64,000 nucleotides of DNA from Aurelia coerulea (Eukaryota; Cnidaria; Scyphozoa; Semaeostomeae; Ulmaridae), in the NCBI GenBank assembly GCA_039566865.1, contig CM076945.1, positions 8,297,501 through 8,361,500 of the forward strand, in the 5' to 3' direction. Below, in pieces: positions 23,440-34,638 of this stretch. The translations under genes and the position numbers were made by a program. The notes beneath the pieces were generated by a model that was not told the origin of the DNA, ran no database searches, and worked only from the letters and a program-made list of their open reading frames with translations. Each line of letters starts with the position of its first letter. Within the stretch, counting starts at the first letter, position 1.

Positions 23440-23590
23440 AGTTCAACCCTAACCCTGGAACCCTGCTAACCCCAACCCTAACCATAACCCTTACCCTAAC
23501 CCTAACTTACCCTTACTAACTCTAACTAACCCTAACTAACGCTAAATTACGCTGAAAACCTTTTCTGATGCCAACCCTAACCCTTACCGT
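23440..23590. repeat. Degenerate CCCTAA (telomere-like) tract
   Basis: CCCTAACCCTAAC-type units recur with point changes (CCCTTACCCTAACCCTAACT and variants), on one strand only. It is an interstitial telomere-like repeat and is too diverged to be a real chromosome end. Confidence 0.75.
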
Positions 23591-24103
23591 ATGACATAAA
23601 ACAACACACAACATTCGAAGGCCTCTAGCCCACAAAACCTTAGCCTGTGTTCCAGAACACAGGCTACAAAACCTTTGTACCTTGTTGTTACGCAGAACTG
23701 CAGTCTATCGGACGGGATCGGACCAAAGCTTTGTTCATGTGTGCAAACATGCGTTCACATTCTATTAGCTTTATACACAACAAAATGTAGGAATTGCAAA
23801 GAAAATGCATACCCGACTGTCAGTCTTGTGATATGGCTGTCGTAGAATGTGAATTATTTCCTTCAGTAGCTGCTGCAGATCTGTGATCATTCAGTCAATC
23901 AGATTCAGTGGCCTAAAGCAAGTACGTAAGACGCTCCATTTTCGAATACAGCATTCTAAGGATTTCTACAAAAGAATCTGAATCAAACGATATTTTCATA
24001 CATTTTGTAGAATTTTCGAATAACGCCACTCAATCGAACACTTCGTAAAATATGTATAAAAAGCTTCCTCGATGCAGATTTATTTCAGTCTACCTTAACT
24101 TTA

Positions 24104-24276
24104 GACTGATTACGATTGAGTCCTAGTAATCGCTACCACCCACCCACCCTACTCGCTCATACTAGGACTCATGGCTTCCCAGCCAAATGGCTGGCCCTGT
24201 AAAGGATTTATGGCCTAGTATGAGCGAGTAGGGTGGGTGGGTGGTAGCGATTACTAGGACTCAATCGTAATCAGTC
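24104..24276. mobile_element. Perfect-hairpin foldback element with 13-bp target duplication
   Basis: The two 63-bp arms (24104-24166 and 24214-24276) are exact inverted complements beginning GACTGATTACGATTGAGTCC, around a 47-bp loop. An exact 13-bp direct repeat TACCTTAACTTTA flanks it (24091-24103 and 24277-24289). The arms contain a CACCCACCCACCC run. The element has no coding capacity. Perfect arms imply recent origin or gene conversion. Confidence 0.85.
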
Positions 24277-24612
24277 TACCTTAACTTTAATGGAGACGTT
24301 AGACATGGAAGTGAAATGCACAAGGATTCAAAAACCTACTTATCGCCGGTACAACCACTATTTCGATCGAAAAAGCAGGTTTTTCACTAATAAAGGTTTT
24401 TCAATCGATAAAGTGGGTTCATCGCAAAAGAATTGGGGTTTTAAGCTGATCGGTCGATAAACCCATCTTAATAGATCGAAAAACCTACTCTATCAGTGAA
24501 AACACTAGTTTTTCGATCGAAAAAATGGGTTTATTGGCGATAAACTAAGTTTATAGAATTCTTTTACATTTCGCTTCCACAGTTAGGGGTGTGTTTGTTG
24601 GTGATTGAAAAC

Positions 24613-24656
24613 GTACCCTGGGTACCAGACTCTCGAGAGTCTGGTACTTAGGGTAT
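24613..24656. repeat. 44-bp palindrome related to the CCCTGGGTACCAGA family
   Basis: TACCCTGGGTACCAGACTCT is followed directly by its complement AGAGTCTGGTA with a near-complementary outer part. It shares ACCCTGGGTACCAGA with the 70-bp mini-element at 25247, so both are probably the same miniature foldback family. Confidence 0.6.
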
Positions 24657-25065
24657 TGAAAACGTTGAAAACCTGCAAATTTGAAAAAAAACAACTAACA
24701 GAAATTGAAATTAAATCTTTATCAAAATTGAAATCAAATCAATATTTAGAATAAATTCTTTGACTGAAATAAGGATTTAGAACATATTGTGACTTCTTCA
24801 AACGGAGATTCTCACTACGTAGTAGTATTCTGCTGTTAGCCCCCCCCCCCCCCATGTCAGAAAAATTTGCAAACATTAGCCATAATTGGGCAGAAATCCG
24901 CCTTAAGTCGGCAAAAAATTTCTTAAACAATAGAGTTTTCATCGGGCAGCCCCCAAATTTTATCTCCCCCAACGCTCATGACGCCAAGTAGACCGTTTTC
25001 AAGACATTGTCTTTGTTTCCAATCAAAATCAATTTCGAAACAAAATCCGCCACACAGATCTTTAA

Positions 25066-25530
25066 ACCCTTCTTCTTTCGTTAGAAGCACATAACTTCTT
25101 TTAAAAACCACCTTTCGCGTGCACAAGACGAGAGTTTGCCCTACTGGTTTCTTTGCGGCCTTGTTTGCTTTGAATTGCTGGTTGTCAATCAAAAGCAGCT
25201 GATGCTATTGTATTACAAAATCTGCCCTTGTTTGTATATCCACGTATATCCTACCCTGGATACCAGAGCCTTTATCTTTTATTTTATCATTTTTTGGCTC
25301 TGGTACCCAGGGTACGTATCCACGTAACAAGGACAGATTTTGTAACACAATAGCATGAGTTGCTTTTGTTGAGACCTGAATTCAAAGCGATTAGCGATCG
25401 CAGACAAAAGAAATTCCCTCAACCAGTAATTCAAAACAAACAAAGCCGTAAAACTTTCTTTGAAACCCAGGTAGCTATCGCGCTCCTTGTGCATTCCAGA
25501 AATTGTTTTTAAGAGCAAAAACAAGCTTTT
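25066..25530. repeat. Two head-to-head copies of an anonymous repeat
   Basis: The left copy (25066-25236, TTCTTTCGTTAGAAGCACAT and onward) and the right copy (25327-25530, inverted) meet at a 70-bp mini-element. Further same-strand copies are at 25735-25930 and 41421-41628. Conceptual translation of several copies shares GFRETFAALFVLNYWLREFP, so the repeat may derive from a coding sequence, but no copy has a long ORF and no family is recognised. Confidence 0.6.
25247..25316. mobile_element. 70-bp mini-element with 10-bp target duplication
   Basis: Inverted ends CCTACCCTGGATACCAGAGC and GCTCTGGTACCCAGGGTACG. An exact 10-bp duplication TATCCACGTA flanks it (25237-25246 and 25317-25326). This is close to the smallest size expected for a mobilised element. 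Confidence 0.72.
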
Positions 25531-26232
25531 GTCGAAAGAAGAAGGATATATCTACACATCTACCACGGGCATTTCATTTCTTTGGTTCAGAAACTGAGCA
25601 GTAAGTATTTTAATGACATCCAAAAAATAAGAAAATTGAAAATTGAATCGCCTCCCAATCGGCTCGTAAACCAAACAAATTAAATGCCAGAGGCAGATGC
25701 GTAGATATATCTTTTTTCTTTCGATCTATGCTCATGTTTGCTCTTAAAGACAATTTCTGGAATGCACAACGAGCGAACTAGCTACCTGGGTTTTAGAGAA
25801 ACTTTTGCGGCTTCGCTTGTTTTGAATTACTGGTTGAGAGAATTTCCTTTGTCTGCGATCGCTAACCGCTTTGAATCGAGGTGTCAATCACAAGCTGCTC
25901 ATGACATTGTCTTACCAAATCTCTCCTTGTTTATCCACGTATTTAGAAGATCCAAGGAAAAACACAACACATACTTTTTTCCAGTATCATTAAATATGCA
26001 ATACTACAATCTGCCAATACACGCGAACTTAATTCCCGTAAAATATCATGCCATCATTAACGAATAGATTCCCTGACAAACGAAGGGTGCAGGACATGAA
26101 GCTAAATTGTACAAATTACATCATTAACCAAATTATCACACACTGAAGTTACGTTGCTTGCCAAATATTAAACTAATGAACTGTCCTTCAATTTCAATAT
26201 GTACCTTAAATTAATTTTATTACATTCGATCA

Positions 26233-26747
26233 ACATAGGGCTCAAATCTTTAAAAAGGTCGATGTGAAACTCTTTTGTTGCAGTTTTCCTTTAAATAAAT
26301 GGCTTGGAAGGAACTTTGTGTATTTTGCTGTAAATCTGCAGTGGAAATTTATTGATATCTCGATTTGTTTCAAAATGGCGGCATTTATTAAGTTTGAGTC
26401 TATGATGTCATAAAATTTATAAATCCTAAACCAGAAAGGCTACAGATTTCTGCTTGCCACCATATTGTAGACCTTCATAAACTATGGTTTTCTTGAAGGT
26501 TGCATCATTTGTCCTCTATTGGTTTAGGATTTACGATGATTTAATTTTATTTCAAAATTTTCCCTGAATTTTTCAATAATTATTAAATTGCCGTCATTTT
26601 GAAAAAAATCGAGATATCAAAAAATTTCCACGGCAGATCGTACAGCAAAGTACCATAAGTTACTTTCAAGCCATTCAGCTCAAAGAAAAATGGCATAGAA
26701 TTTTACACCCACCTTTTTAAAGATATGAAAGATTTGAGCCCTATGCT
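26233..26747. mobile_element. MITE of the GGGCTCAAATC family, copy A, 10-bp target duplication
   Basis: 515 bp with long inverted arms starting ACATAGGGCTCAAATCTTTA. It is flanked by CATTCGATCA (26223-26232 and 26748-26757). Full-length copies B (54119-54630) and C (58035-58544) have the same arms and order: subterminal GTGTAAAATTCTAT-like block, AATCTGCCGTGGAAA, AAAATGGCGGCA, and a central CACCATATTGTAGA. No ORF. A duplication of 9-10 bp with long arms is typical of Mutator-like elements. Confidence 0.88.
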
Positions 26748-27059
26748 CATTCGATCATATTGTTCAAAAATCTATGCGCCATTTTGCAAGGATTTTGCTG
26801 CGAGCTTGTTTCTGAAGGCTTGTAAATAGGCTACAAAATTACTTCCTTATTTTCAAACTTAAAGTGTAATCAAGGAAATACTAAATACTGATATCTGATA
26901 GGCTAGAATTCGACCGTAAGTAGCTTGAGCCACTTTCATATGCTTATATTCCCTTTAAAACATCAAATGGAAATGAACAGTGCTCTATTACATTCAAAAC
27001 ATACAAGCTAGTTCGTATTACTCAAGAATAAGGGTTCAGCGATGTATTTGCCATAATAT

Positions 27060-27650
27060 ACTTGAATTTAAGTTTAGAAAGTTTCTTACGACTTCTTGGA
27101 CACAGTACTAAAGTTTCTTAAAATGTTGGCCATCTTAGTACTAGTTTCTTATAAACCAGCTTCTTATAAAAATAACGTCTTTTGACAACTGAAAAAGCCA
27201 AGATTACAATTTCCATGCAAGGATGGAACACATCTTTGGGTTAGACCTGCTTGTTGCGATTCTATTTGAAGCCGTAAACTAGAAAATATTTATCAAAATT
27301 CTAAGCCCTTTTTCTCTTGCCTCATTTCATTTGAACCTTCATTTCACATAACTCTTGGGAGAGTCTCAATGCCCTTGCTTATTGCTCTGTGTGAGAGATT
27401 CCATGCAATTTGACTGAATGTTTTAGGCCCTTTTTTAGCCATTTTCGCAAAAATTGAAGTTACCTATGTTTTGCTTGCTCATAAAAAAGCGAGAAAAATT
27501 ACAAAAATACCTCCATCTTCCTGCTGTCAAGATGAGATCAATTCATTCAATCATTGAGTTATTCAATTCAATCAATTCATTGAATCACTGAATCATTCAA
27601 ATCATTCAAATCAATCGGGTACTTTAGATACAACGATTTTTCAACAAACT
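27060..27650. repeat. Two old MITE fragments
   Basis: 27070-27175 matches part of the MITE at 3915-4290 (AGTACTAGTTTCTTATAAAC). About 27280-27650 matches the interior of the mariner-type MITE at 929-1556 (TTTTAGGCCCTTTTT, AAAGCGAGAAAAATTACAAA). Neither has complete ends. Confidence 0.6.
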
Positions 27651-28292
27651 GATTACATGTCATAGTTTCGCTCCTTGCCTGAGCTGATATACCACTACAA
27701 CTACTCATCGAAGAGACAACAGCAACGACATCAATTCAATTCAATGACCGAAAGCGAAGGGACTAAAATCGTGAGTCTAATTTTTCAAACGCCTCGACTT
27801 TTTGGTGCACCTGGTTAAGATACAAATTCGGCGTTCCCTATTTTTCGTCAAGGATGATTGAATGTTAAAGACCCCCTGCTAACAATAAGGCTCTGCGTAC
27901 CGCGAATAAGGAACCATACGAACACAAGCCGAGCAATGGCGACAGTAAGTATTTTTGGGTTCTCCTATCAGGCTCGAAGAAAGATACAAAGAATGGAGTC
28001 TTGGACGGACGACCCATTTTCTTCTCTGTATTCATTGTAACCTGAATTTTCACTCGTTATGCAAGGAGCAGTTTAAAAACAAAACACGAGCCTAACTTCG
28101 CAGACTTTCTGATAATCAAAGCCCTTTCGTTGTGCATTATGGGACAGCAACAGCGCGCAATGCATCTTGGTTAACAGAGGGTCTTTAATTGTCCAAAGAA
28201 AAATAACTGCTCCTCAGATGTGGAAAAAGTTTTTTACTACCTGGGAACCTAGGTTTATGGCTCAAAATACTCTGCCAAATTTTGAAAGGGTC
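27651..28292. other. Intergenic DNA, nothing assigned
   Basis: Short ORFs on both strands overlap here (27858-28053) without a recognisable family. No repeat with clear ends seen. Confidence 0.35.
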
Positions 28293-28539
28293 AATAGACC
28301 TTTTAGCTATTCTACAAAAGAGCCTGGATCGAGCGTTATTTTTATACGCGAGGCTCGATAAAGTGGTGTTAAGAGCTTCTATCACTATTGTGCAAATTCG
28401 AAAATTTTACAAAGTGCACTTTGTAGAATTTTCGAATATGCACACTATTGATAGAAGCTCTAACGCCACTCTATCGAACCTCGTTAATAAAAATAACGCT
28501 CGATCCAGGCTCTTTTGTAGAATAGCTAAAAGGTCTATT
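28293..28539. mobile_element. Foldback MITE, AATAGACCTTTTAGC family, copy 1
   Basis: Arms of about 120 bp start AATAGACCTTTTAGCTATTC and meet at a central GTGCACTTT/AAAGTGCAC-like axis (TACAAAGTGCACTTTGTAGA). Copy 2 is at 59857-60101. Diverged half-copies occur at about 23940-24060 and 60930-60995. The target duplication is not clear. The full arms can form a hairpin of more than 100 bp. Confidence 0.78.
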
Positions 28540-30424
28540 ACAAAATATATGTTTGTTCCTATTTGTAAAGTGGGTGACCTAGAAAAAGTTAAACCGAGAA
28601 AACTCTTTATATGGTCTTTATATGATTAAATTGAAAACTTACTCCATAGACTCATACTTATGTTGAGGAATTTTTGAAAATTAACAATAAGTCCTCCATA
28701 CTATCTATCATTAGGTACATTTAGTACATTTGGTATTTTTATGTAAAATGAAAATATAATCTTGTAAAGTTCTCTTTTTCATTCTATGTTGAATTATTGA
28801 TTGTCAAATGTTTGAAATGTAATTAATGTTTGTTATGTAATTAGCTGTAATGTAGTCATGTACAATTGTATTTAAGATTAATTGATAAATCAATGAAACC
28901 ATTGAAACTGTTGCTGAAACTGTAAATGAATGGAACAAATATTCCAAAAACAATGGTTCAAATTTTGCTCAGTTGATCTTGTTAAAGATTTTGTGAAACT
29001 TTGAGATTAAAAATTATTGTTTTTCTGTGACTCTGTTGGCAAAATTTGATCAACGAACTGTTCAATGATTATAATATGGAACATGCATGAAAGAGCTTCT
29101 TATGGAAAAGTAATTTCTTTCGTTCCATTGTAATGTCAACTTTTAACAGTTAATTAACTGTTAAAAGCTGACACTACAATCGAATTAGAAGGCCTATTTT
29201 ATTAGGCCTATTCATTTATCTAGACATCTATTTATCTATAACTATTTATCTTTATTTATTTTGGCCTATTTAATTAGGCCTTATTAAGCCTATTTTTCCA
29301 TTGTTTCTTTTAAATGTTCTGTGAATATTTACACCCAAAAAATTGCCGGGAACAATGCTCCTAGGTTCCCATACTTTTTCCACCTCTGCTACTCCTAAGT
29401 GCAAAAAAGCTAAAACTTTTCCACCTCTGCTACTCCTAAGTGCATAAAACCTCAATACCTCTTTATTCTTCTACTTTATTTTACTCATATTAGATTAAAG
29501 CTTTCAATTTTTTCAAGCCCAAACTGTTTGTGCAATATTCAAAGTTAAATATTCTAATTAAATACAGCCAATCATATATACATACCATGACAAGGTCTGT
29601 AAGTGTGTTAAGTGCATTCTATGTATGTGATCATTTTCAGCAAGATTTTCAGCAGCTAGGAAAGAGAGTTTGATGAAAATAGTTGATAAACATGTTACAG
29701 AAACAGTATGAAAATGTGCAAAAAAGAAAATTGGTGCACATTAATATATTGCATCAAAAAGTGACCCAAAAAAGGGAACCAAGAAAATTTGTAGCAATGG
29801 ATCAGTGATCAATGAATCAGTGATTCAAGCGTTGTTTGGTAGCTAAATAGGTAGGCTAAATCACTTCTCTACATATCTCTGCTGCAGCTGCAACGACACA
29901 ACGAGCAAATCATCCTGGGAATATGCAACTCAGATAGGATGCATCCCCTCCAATTCTCCATATGGAAAATTTGTTTTTGTTATCTAGAATTGCTTGCATG
30001 CAGTGGGAAATTTGATCTGACAAGCCTATTCCCTAGCTTAAATGCAAAATGTACCAAGATCAATGTTTTGAATCTTTTAAAGTCACTACATAGAGACTGT
30101 TGTTCTGAAAATTTGCAAAAACTAGTAAAAATATTTCAATCTCTTGGCTAATAGAAAAAATCAGTTTTGATGATCATAGGCAGAAGTACATTGCTGCAAC
30201 AATTTTCAAACAGTTGGGGTCACCCTGTATACAACTGTGTATGTCCCTAGTTCGTGACAAATTTGGTGTATACATACCTTGTGTGACAATTTATGAAATG
30301 ACAGGTGACACATCAACTGAGGGTTCACTTCCAAAGGATAAACTTGGTGGCCTTAAGTTGGCACCTACAGAAGAAAATTTAAATCCATTACAAGTGAACT
30401 AAGGCCAGCAGCATAATTTGCATA
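28540..30424. other. Intergenic DNA with one short palindrome
   Basis: 29128-29178 is a near-perfect palindrome around AACAGTTAATTAACTGTT. At 29155-29460 several TTAGGCCTATT and CCACCTCTGCTACTCCTAAG units repeat. No convincing exon in about 1.9 kb. Confidence 0.4.
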
Positions 30425-30565
30425 CAGTACGGACCATGCGCACAAGAACATGACAAGAATTCTCTTCATTACGATAAGAATTTTTGAGCCAAAAGAAATA
30501 ATGTAATTTTTTCTAAATGAGAATTCTTATGCAGGAAAACCATTTTAATGTGCGCATGGCCTGTG
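30425..30565. mobile_element. Small MITE with CATGCGCAC inverted ends
   Basis: GGACCATGCGCACAAG at the left and the inverse TGTGCGCATGGCC at the right. The inner GAATTCTC / GAGAATTC pair is also inverted. TA flanks both sides (30423-30424 and 30566-30567). The terminal 8 bp match poorly, so the boundaries are tentative. Confidence 0.5.
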
Positions 30566-31583
30566 TATCTAAAAAAATCAGCAAAAAGTGAATCGCTGTC
30601 AAAAAAATTTCATGTAGGTACTGAACCAAGTGGGAATAGCAAGTTTGAAAAAATCTGATCAAAACTAAGGAAGATCCAGCCTCCAACTCCACACTTGTAA
30701 GCTTTTCTTAATAAAACACACATGTATTCTATTTGCATGTTTTGTTCCTCTCAAATTTAGTGACTAGATTCCACAAAATAACTGGATGAACATGTTCACA
30801 CCCCACCTGTAAACTCAATCAAGGAAATATTAGACAGACTCAATCAATAATAGACAGAATTGACAGGTTCAATAACACATTAAAAATGCCAGCAAATAAA
30901 AACACTTTAAGAGCACTTTCATGTTGAGTACTTTTCTGTTATCACAAATCTCATGCAATATTCAATTAGAGACATACTTTAAGAAACCTTGGGTGGGATG
31001 CATATGTCTAAAGTCATCTGAACCTTTTTGCCATCTAACACTTTTTGATGTACAGCAACAAAATATACAAACATATCACATTTTTAGCTACCACTATTTG
31101 ATCTATCAACATGAGGAATGCAAAGTACAAACTTGAAATCTCATATTTCCACTCCTGACTGAATTAAATATGCTCTCTCATCAAGTGTCATAACCTGCTA
31201 TGTATGCTGTTTACAAGTTATTTGGCCACACCATCACAAATATTTTTCTGATATGAGCCTTGTGATTTCAAATGATCAAATATCAAACTCAGCATGGGGC
31301 TTGAATCTTTGCAAAACTTTAGAATTAAATGTGTAAAATGTAAAATGTTATTGCCTAAAAATGCTTTCAACTGAATAGATCAAAGGGAAATGGTCCTAGC
31401 ATTTTTTCTATCATCATTTTTTCACAGAGTAACAGTGTTTTTAAAATTTCTGGTAGTTTTGAACTGTGACATCATCAAATTGCTAAATCACAAACCATAA
31501 AAAGCTACACACTTTTGTTTGCTACCATCATGTAGATCGTCAAAAACTGAATTTCTTTTCTTGGTCATTTTGACTTTCCTCAA

Positions 31584-31724
31584 ATTGAAGGTGTTGTGGC
31601 GCAGTCGTGCAATCCTCTGACTTTGCAGCCAGAACAGTCAGGCGGACAGGGTTCGATACCCGGTAGGGCCCCACCACTTGCACGTCATGACAAGGGGTCG
31701 CGGACTCGATTAGCTCTTGGACAC
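31584..31724 (+). mobile_element. tRNA-derived SINE with 26-bp target duplication
   Basis: A 141-bp insert has an A-box-like TGGCGCAGTCG and a good B box GGTTCGATACCC. It is bounded by an exact 26-bp direct repeat at 31558-31583 and 31725-31750 (starting TTCTTGGTCATTTTGACTTT). This is target-primed retroposition. The 3' end lacks a poly(A) tract. Confidence 0.85.
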
Positions 31725-31873
31725 TTCTTGGTCATTTTGACTTTCCTCAATCAGTTAACAATTTATGGTGCTTTTAATCGTTGTCATAGCTCTTGAAACC
31801 TACTCTTGTACATCCTTTCACAAAGCTTTGAAATGCTGAATTCCAAAAAAATTACGACAGAAAAAATGCTCTA

Positions 31874-32091
31874 CTGCGGGTGAGTACTGCGGGTGAGTGG
31901 CTTAAACAGTTTCCGTCAGGTGTGAAGTGAGGTCAAACTCCGGATGGGTGACCTCTGATGCCTGACCTCGCAACTCACCTCACGCCGTCCTTTTAAACTA
32001 AGGGTCCCATGCCTGGATGCGGCATGCATAGTGGGCCTAAATTAGCTTTAAATAGCTAGAAACCCTATAGCCCAAAAAATTAAATATATCT
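31874..32091. mobile_element. 218-bp SINE-like insert with 13-bp target duplication
   Basis: Flanked by an exact AAAAAATGCTCTA (31861-31873 and 32092-32104). It contains CCGGATGGGTGACC, which resembles the internal promoter region of 5S rRNA. The 3' end is AT-rich (AAAATTAAATATATCT). This suggests a 5S-type SINE, but the rest does not align obviously with 5S rRNA, so class is uncertain. Confidence 0.6.
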
Positions 32092-32224
32092 AAAAAATGC
32101 TCTAATTATGGCAAACAGCCCAAAGTTCCCTTTGATCTATTCAAATGAAAGAATTAGGCAAAACATTTTCCACGTTTAATTTCAAAGTTTTGTAAAGATT
32201 CAAGCATCATACTATCAAACTCAC

Positions 32225-34638
32225 CATGACCTAATCCTTGCAAAAACAAAATCAGGGCATTGAGCACAACTGTTGGCTTCTCATCAAGAACCATTCCCGT
32301 TGCATCAGAAACTTTGATCCAAGTAGAAATCCTAGGATCAAGTCTGGAATTGAGATCTATGGTCTCATCTAGAAATGGAGACTCGCTCCCACAGATCAAC
32401 AATGTGTTTGGATGTGTTGTTGATTGGTTGTGTGTAGGGCTTCGATGAACATTAATTGAAGATCTCTTGACAAATGAGTCAATAAACAGTGCAAGATTTC
32501 TTGGATTCTTGATTCTGTGGAGATGGTCCTTGACGATTGATCTCAAATCTGCATGTTGATGCTCGTCAGTTTTTCCAAAATAGTGCCAAAGGAGATAGTC
32601 CTCAGTGAACTTTGTCATTTTGTTTTCTTTGAGGTAGTGTGAAGAAACCTGAAATAGGAGCAAAAATATTTATTCACTTGTGTAAACTGTTGTGATGTAA
32701 TAAATCAGAGCATCTTTTTTATTGGCTTTTTCCACAAAAAATTGTTTGGATATTTAAAAATGTTATGATTTCTTTTTTGCAAATCTCATTGATGGGAAAA
32801 TCCTGCTAAGCTTAGCTCAAATGATTTTCTCAGCATGTGTAGGAAAGCAGTTCAGAGAAATCTCCTGTTGATTTATCTAAAGAGTACCAGAAGTCTTATG
32901 AAGGCATCAATTTCAATGTGAGAAGCATTTGTCACCATATATGTAGCAAAATCTTTGAACATCCTTCATATCAACAAGAATATGTGATCTGTATATCTAG
33001 GGGACAGGCTTATTTGCTAATATACCTTCAAGCTAATCCACCAAGGGTGGATCAAGCCCAAACTTAAAGGAGGGGCAGCCTGCAGAGAGGGTGCCAAGAG
33101 TACAATAAAAGGTAAGTTGCCTTTAATTTGTCCCCATTTTTCTACCACTGTATTCTAAAATTCCAAAAAAGAGCCACCAAGCAACAGTTTTATACAGTAC
33201 ATTTTTATATGAATGGTTCAACTGAGTTTGATGAGAGGTTCTATCATATACTATCATTTTTGTGCACAATCTAACAATATTGTGATATATTTTTAAGAAG
33301 TTTTGATTGTGCACAATAATGACAGTGCATTCAATAAAATCAAAATGAAGAGAAAGCTAAACATTATGGTCAGCTGTTTCTGTCAGTTGTGTTGAAGGTG
33401 TGAAATCTAGTCCTGATTGTTTCAGGAAATTCATCTTTGCTGTTTTGTATGCCTTAGAATTTGATTGTGCATTTGTGGCTGAAAAGTTTGCATGTGAGAT
33501 ATTACACACAAACAGCAGGTAGCAGCATGGCTCGCAAAAAGCAAATTGTCCAACCTTGACGTCTGTTGGGCTGGCGGGGGGGGGGGGGGGGGTACATAGA
33601 GGAAGATGACACATATATCTTCTACTAAGGACTACATTGAAAACACACACGCAGCTCTGTATTTCCTTTTTTCTATGTATTTCCATTATACAGCACCTCT
33701 AAGGGGACCATTATAGAAATAAGGTCAGCTTGACTTTTATGCTATCCCTGCCATTGTAATTAATTAGGTGTGTTTATCTTTACGTTTTTAACATTTAATA
33801 TTGTATTGTAAACCTCACGCCTCGCGAGAGTTTCTAAAACTTTGTGATGAGAATCTATTAATTTATTTTATGTGGCCTAAAATATCACTAATTTAGATTC
33901 CCAGTCTTATCATTTTTTTGTTTATCTAATGCAGTGATGGTGCAAAAAAGCCTTGCATTGTTATGGGCGCGGCAACCTAAAAATTGGGCAGCCTCTTGCA
34001 ATCAATCCTCATCGAGTCAATCCTCTTGCAAATTGCTGAGTTGACGAAATTTAGGCCGGTCTAGCATACCATCCCACCTTTTGATATCCCCATTCTGACC
34101 AGCTTGACGTATGACAAGTGCCATTCACAAGGACCATCCCCTCGACGGGATCCGGATTTTTCATCCCAAAACGCAGGAAAACATTTGCACCAGATCCAAC
34201 ACCAAGACAAATACAACTTTTGATTCGGTAGTAGTCAATGATCTGCTTTACGACCGATGCCATTTCATCCATTGTCGGGTAAGCATGGTGTTCGTCCAGA
34301 GCGGGGGCATCTTCTTCTTGTCCTGGGAAGTTCACATGATAAACACAGAAATGTTTTAGTAAAGGCTGTACTTGATGGAAGCAGAAGAACGACTGAAAAC
34401 ATGAAATATAATCGAGGCCAATGTCGTGAAGGGTGATGATACTTGATTTGTGAACCCGGTCTCCTTGGACTGCAACATGGATGCTTCCGTGTGTTGTAGG
34501 CACATCCTCCACGCTCAAGTTCTGGAAGCCAGGCCCAGATAGGTTAACTTTGAGCGGCGACAGCTCAGTGGCCTCTATTGCACCACGTTCATCATGAGGA
34601 TTTTCTCCAAGAAGACGATTTTTGTCAGCTTCAGACAT
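32225..34638 (-). CDS. NDRG-family alpha/beta-hydrolase-fold protein
   Basis: Exon 1 runs 34638-34078: ATG, 187 codons, ending in frame at a GTGGGA donor. Exon 2 runs 32648-32225, behind the acceptor CTCCTATTTCAG, and ends at a strong GTGAGT donor. Residues 1-45 are a variable leader. LHDIGLDY (70-77), VNFPGQEEDAP (102-112), YPTMDEMA (120-127) and LGVGSGAN (145-152) match NDRG1-4, and exon 2 gives the NxxxLALFIDSF and SPFLDETIDLNSRLDP blocks. The nucleophile elbow reads G-V-G-S-G, so the serine is shifted as in the non-enzymatic NDRG family. The family acts in stress response, differentiation and vesicle traffic in the cytoplasm. Without the splice at 32225 the frame would read into transposon DNA and stop at 32154, giving an unlikely tail, so one or more C-terminal exons probably lie to the left. 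Two large coding exons is fewer than in vertebrate NDRG genes. Confidence 0.92.
33575..33592. repeat. G homopolymer tract
   Basis: A run of about 18 G follows GGGCTGGC in the NDRG intron. Similar runs of C at 24841-24853 and G at 60625-60638 are scattered in the window. Confidence 0.8.
33694..33800 (+). repeat. LINE-like 3' end, second copy
   Basis: CACCTCTAAGGGGACCATTA, AGAAATAAGGTCAGCTTGAC and GCTATCCCTGCCATTG align with 12256-12330 on the same strand. It lies in the NDRG intron. No coding sequence left. Confidence 0.5.

Larger units (their letters stand above)
31292..32212. mobile_element. Diverged Mutator-like MITE with 11-bp target duplication, carrying two nested insertions
   Basis: Inverted arms GCATGGGGCTTGAATCTTTG (left) and the complement of ATGCTTGAATCTTTACAAAA (right) continue for well over 100 bp (AACTGAATAGATCAAAGGGA and its inverse). 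It is flanked by TATCAAACTCA at 31281-31291 and 32213-32223. It is an older cousin of the GGGCTCAAATC family. It contains a tRNA SINE (31584-31724) and a 218-bp insert (31874-32091), each with its own target duplication. The right duplicate lies 1 bp beyond the last exonic base of the NDRG gene. Confidence 0.82.

Noticed and set aside
32154..32224. NDRG C-terminus by read-through to the stop at 32154
   Set aside because: The last codons come from the inserted MITE and a strong GTGAGT donor precedes them. Kept only as a possible alternative terminal exon.
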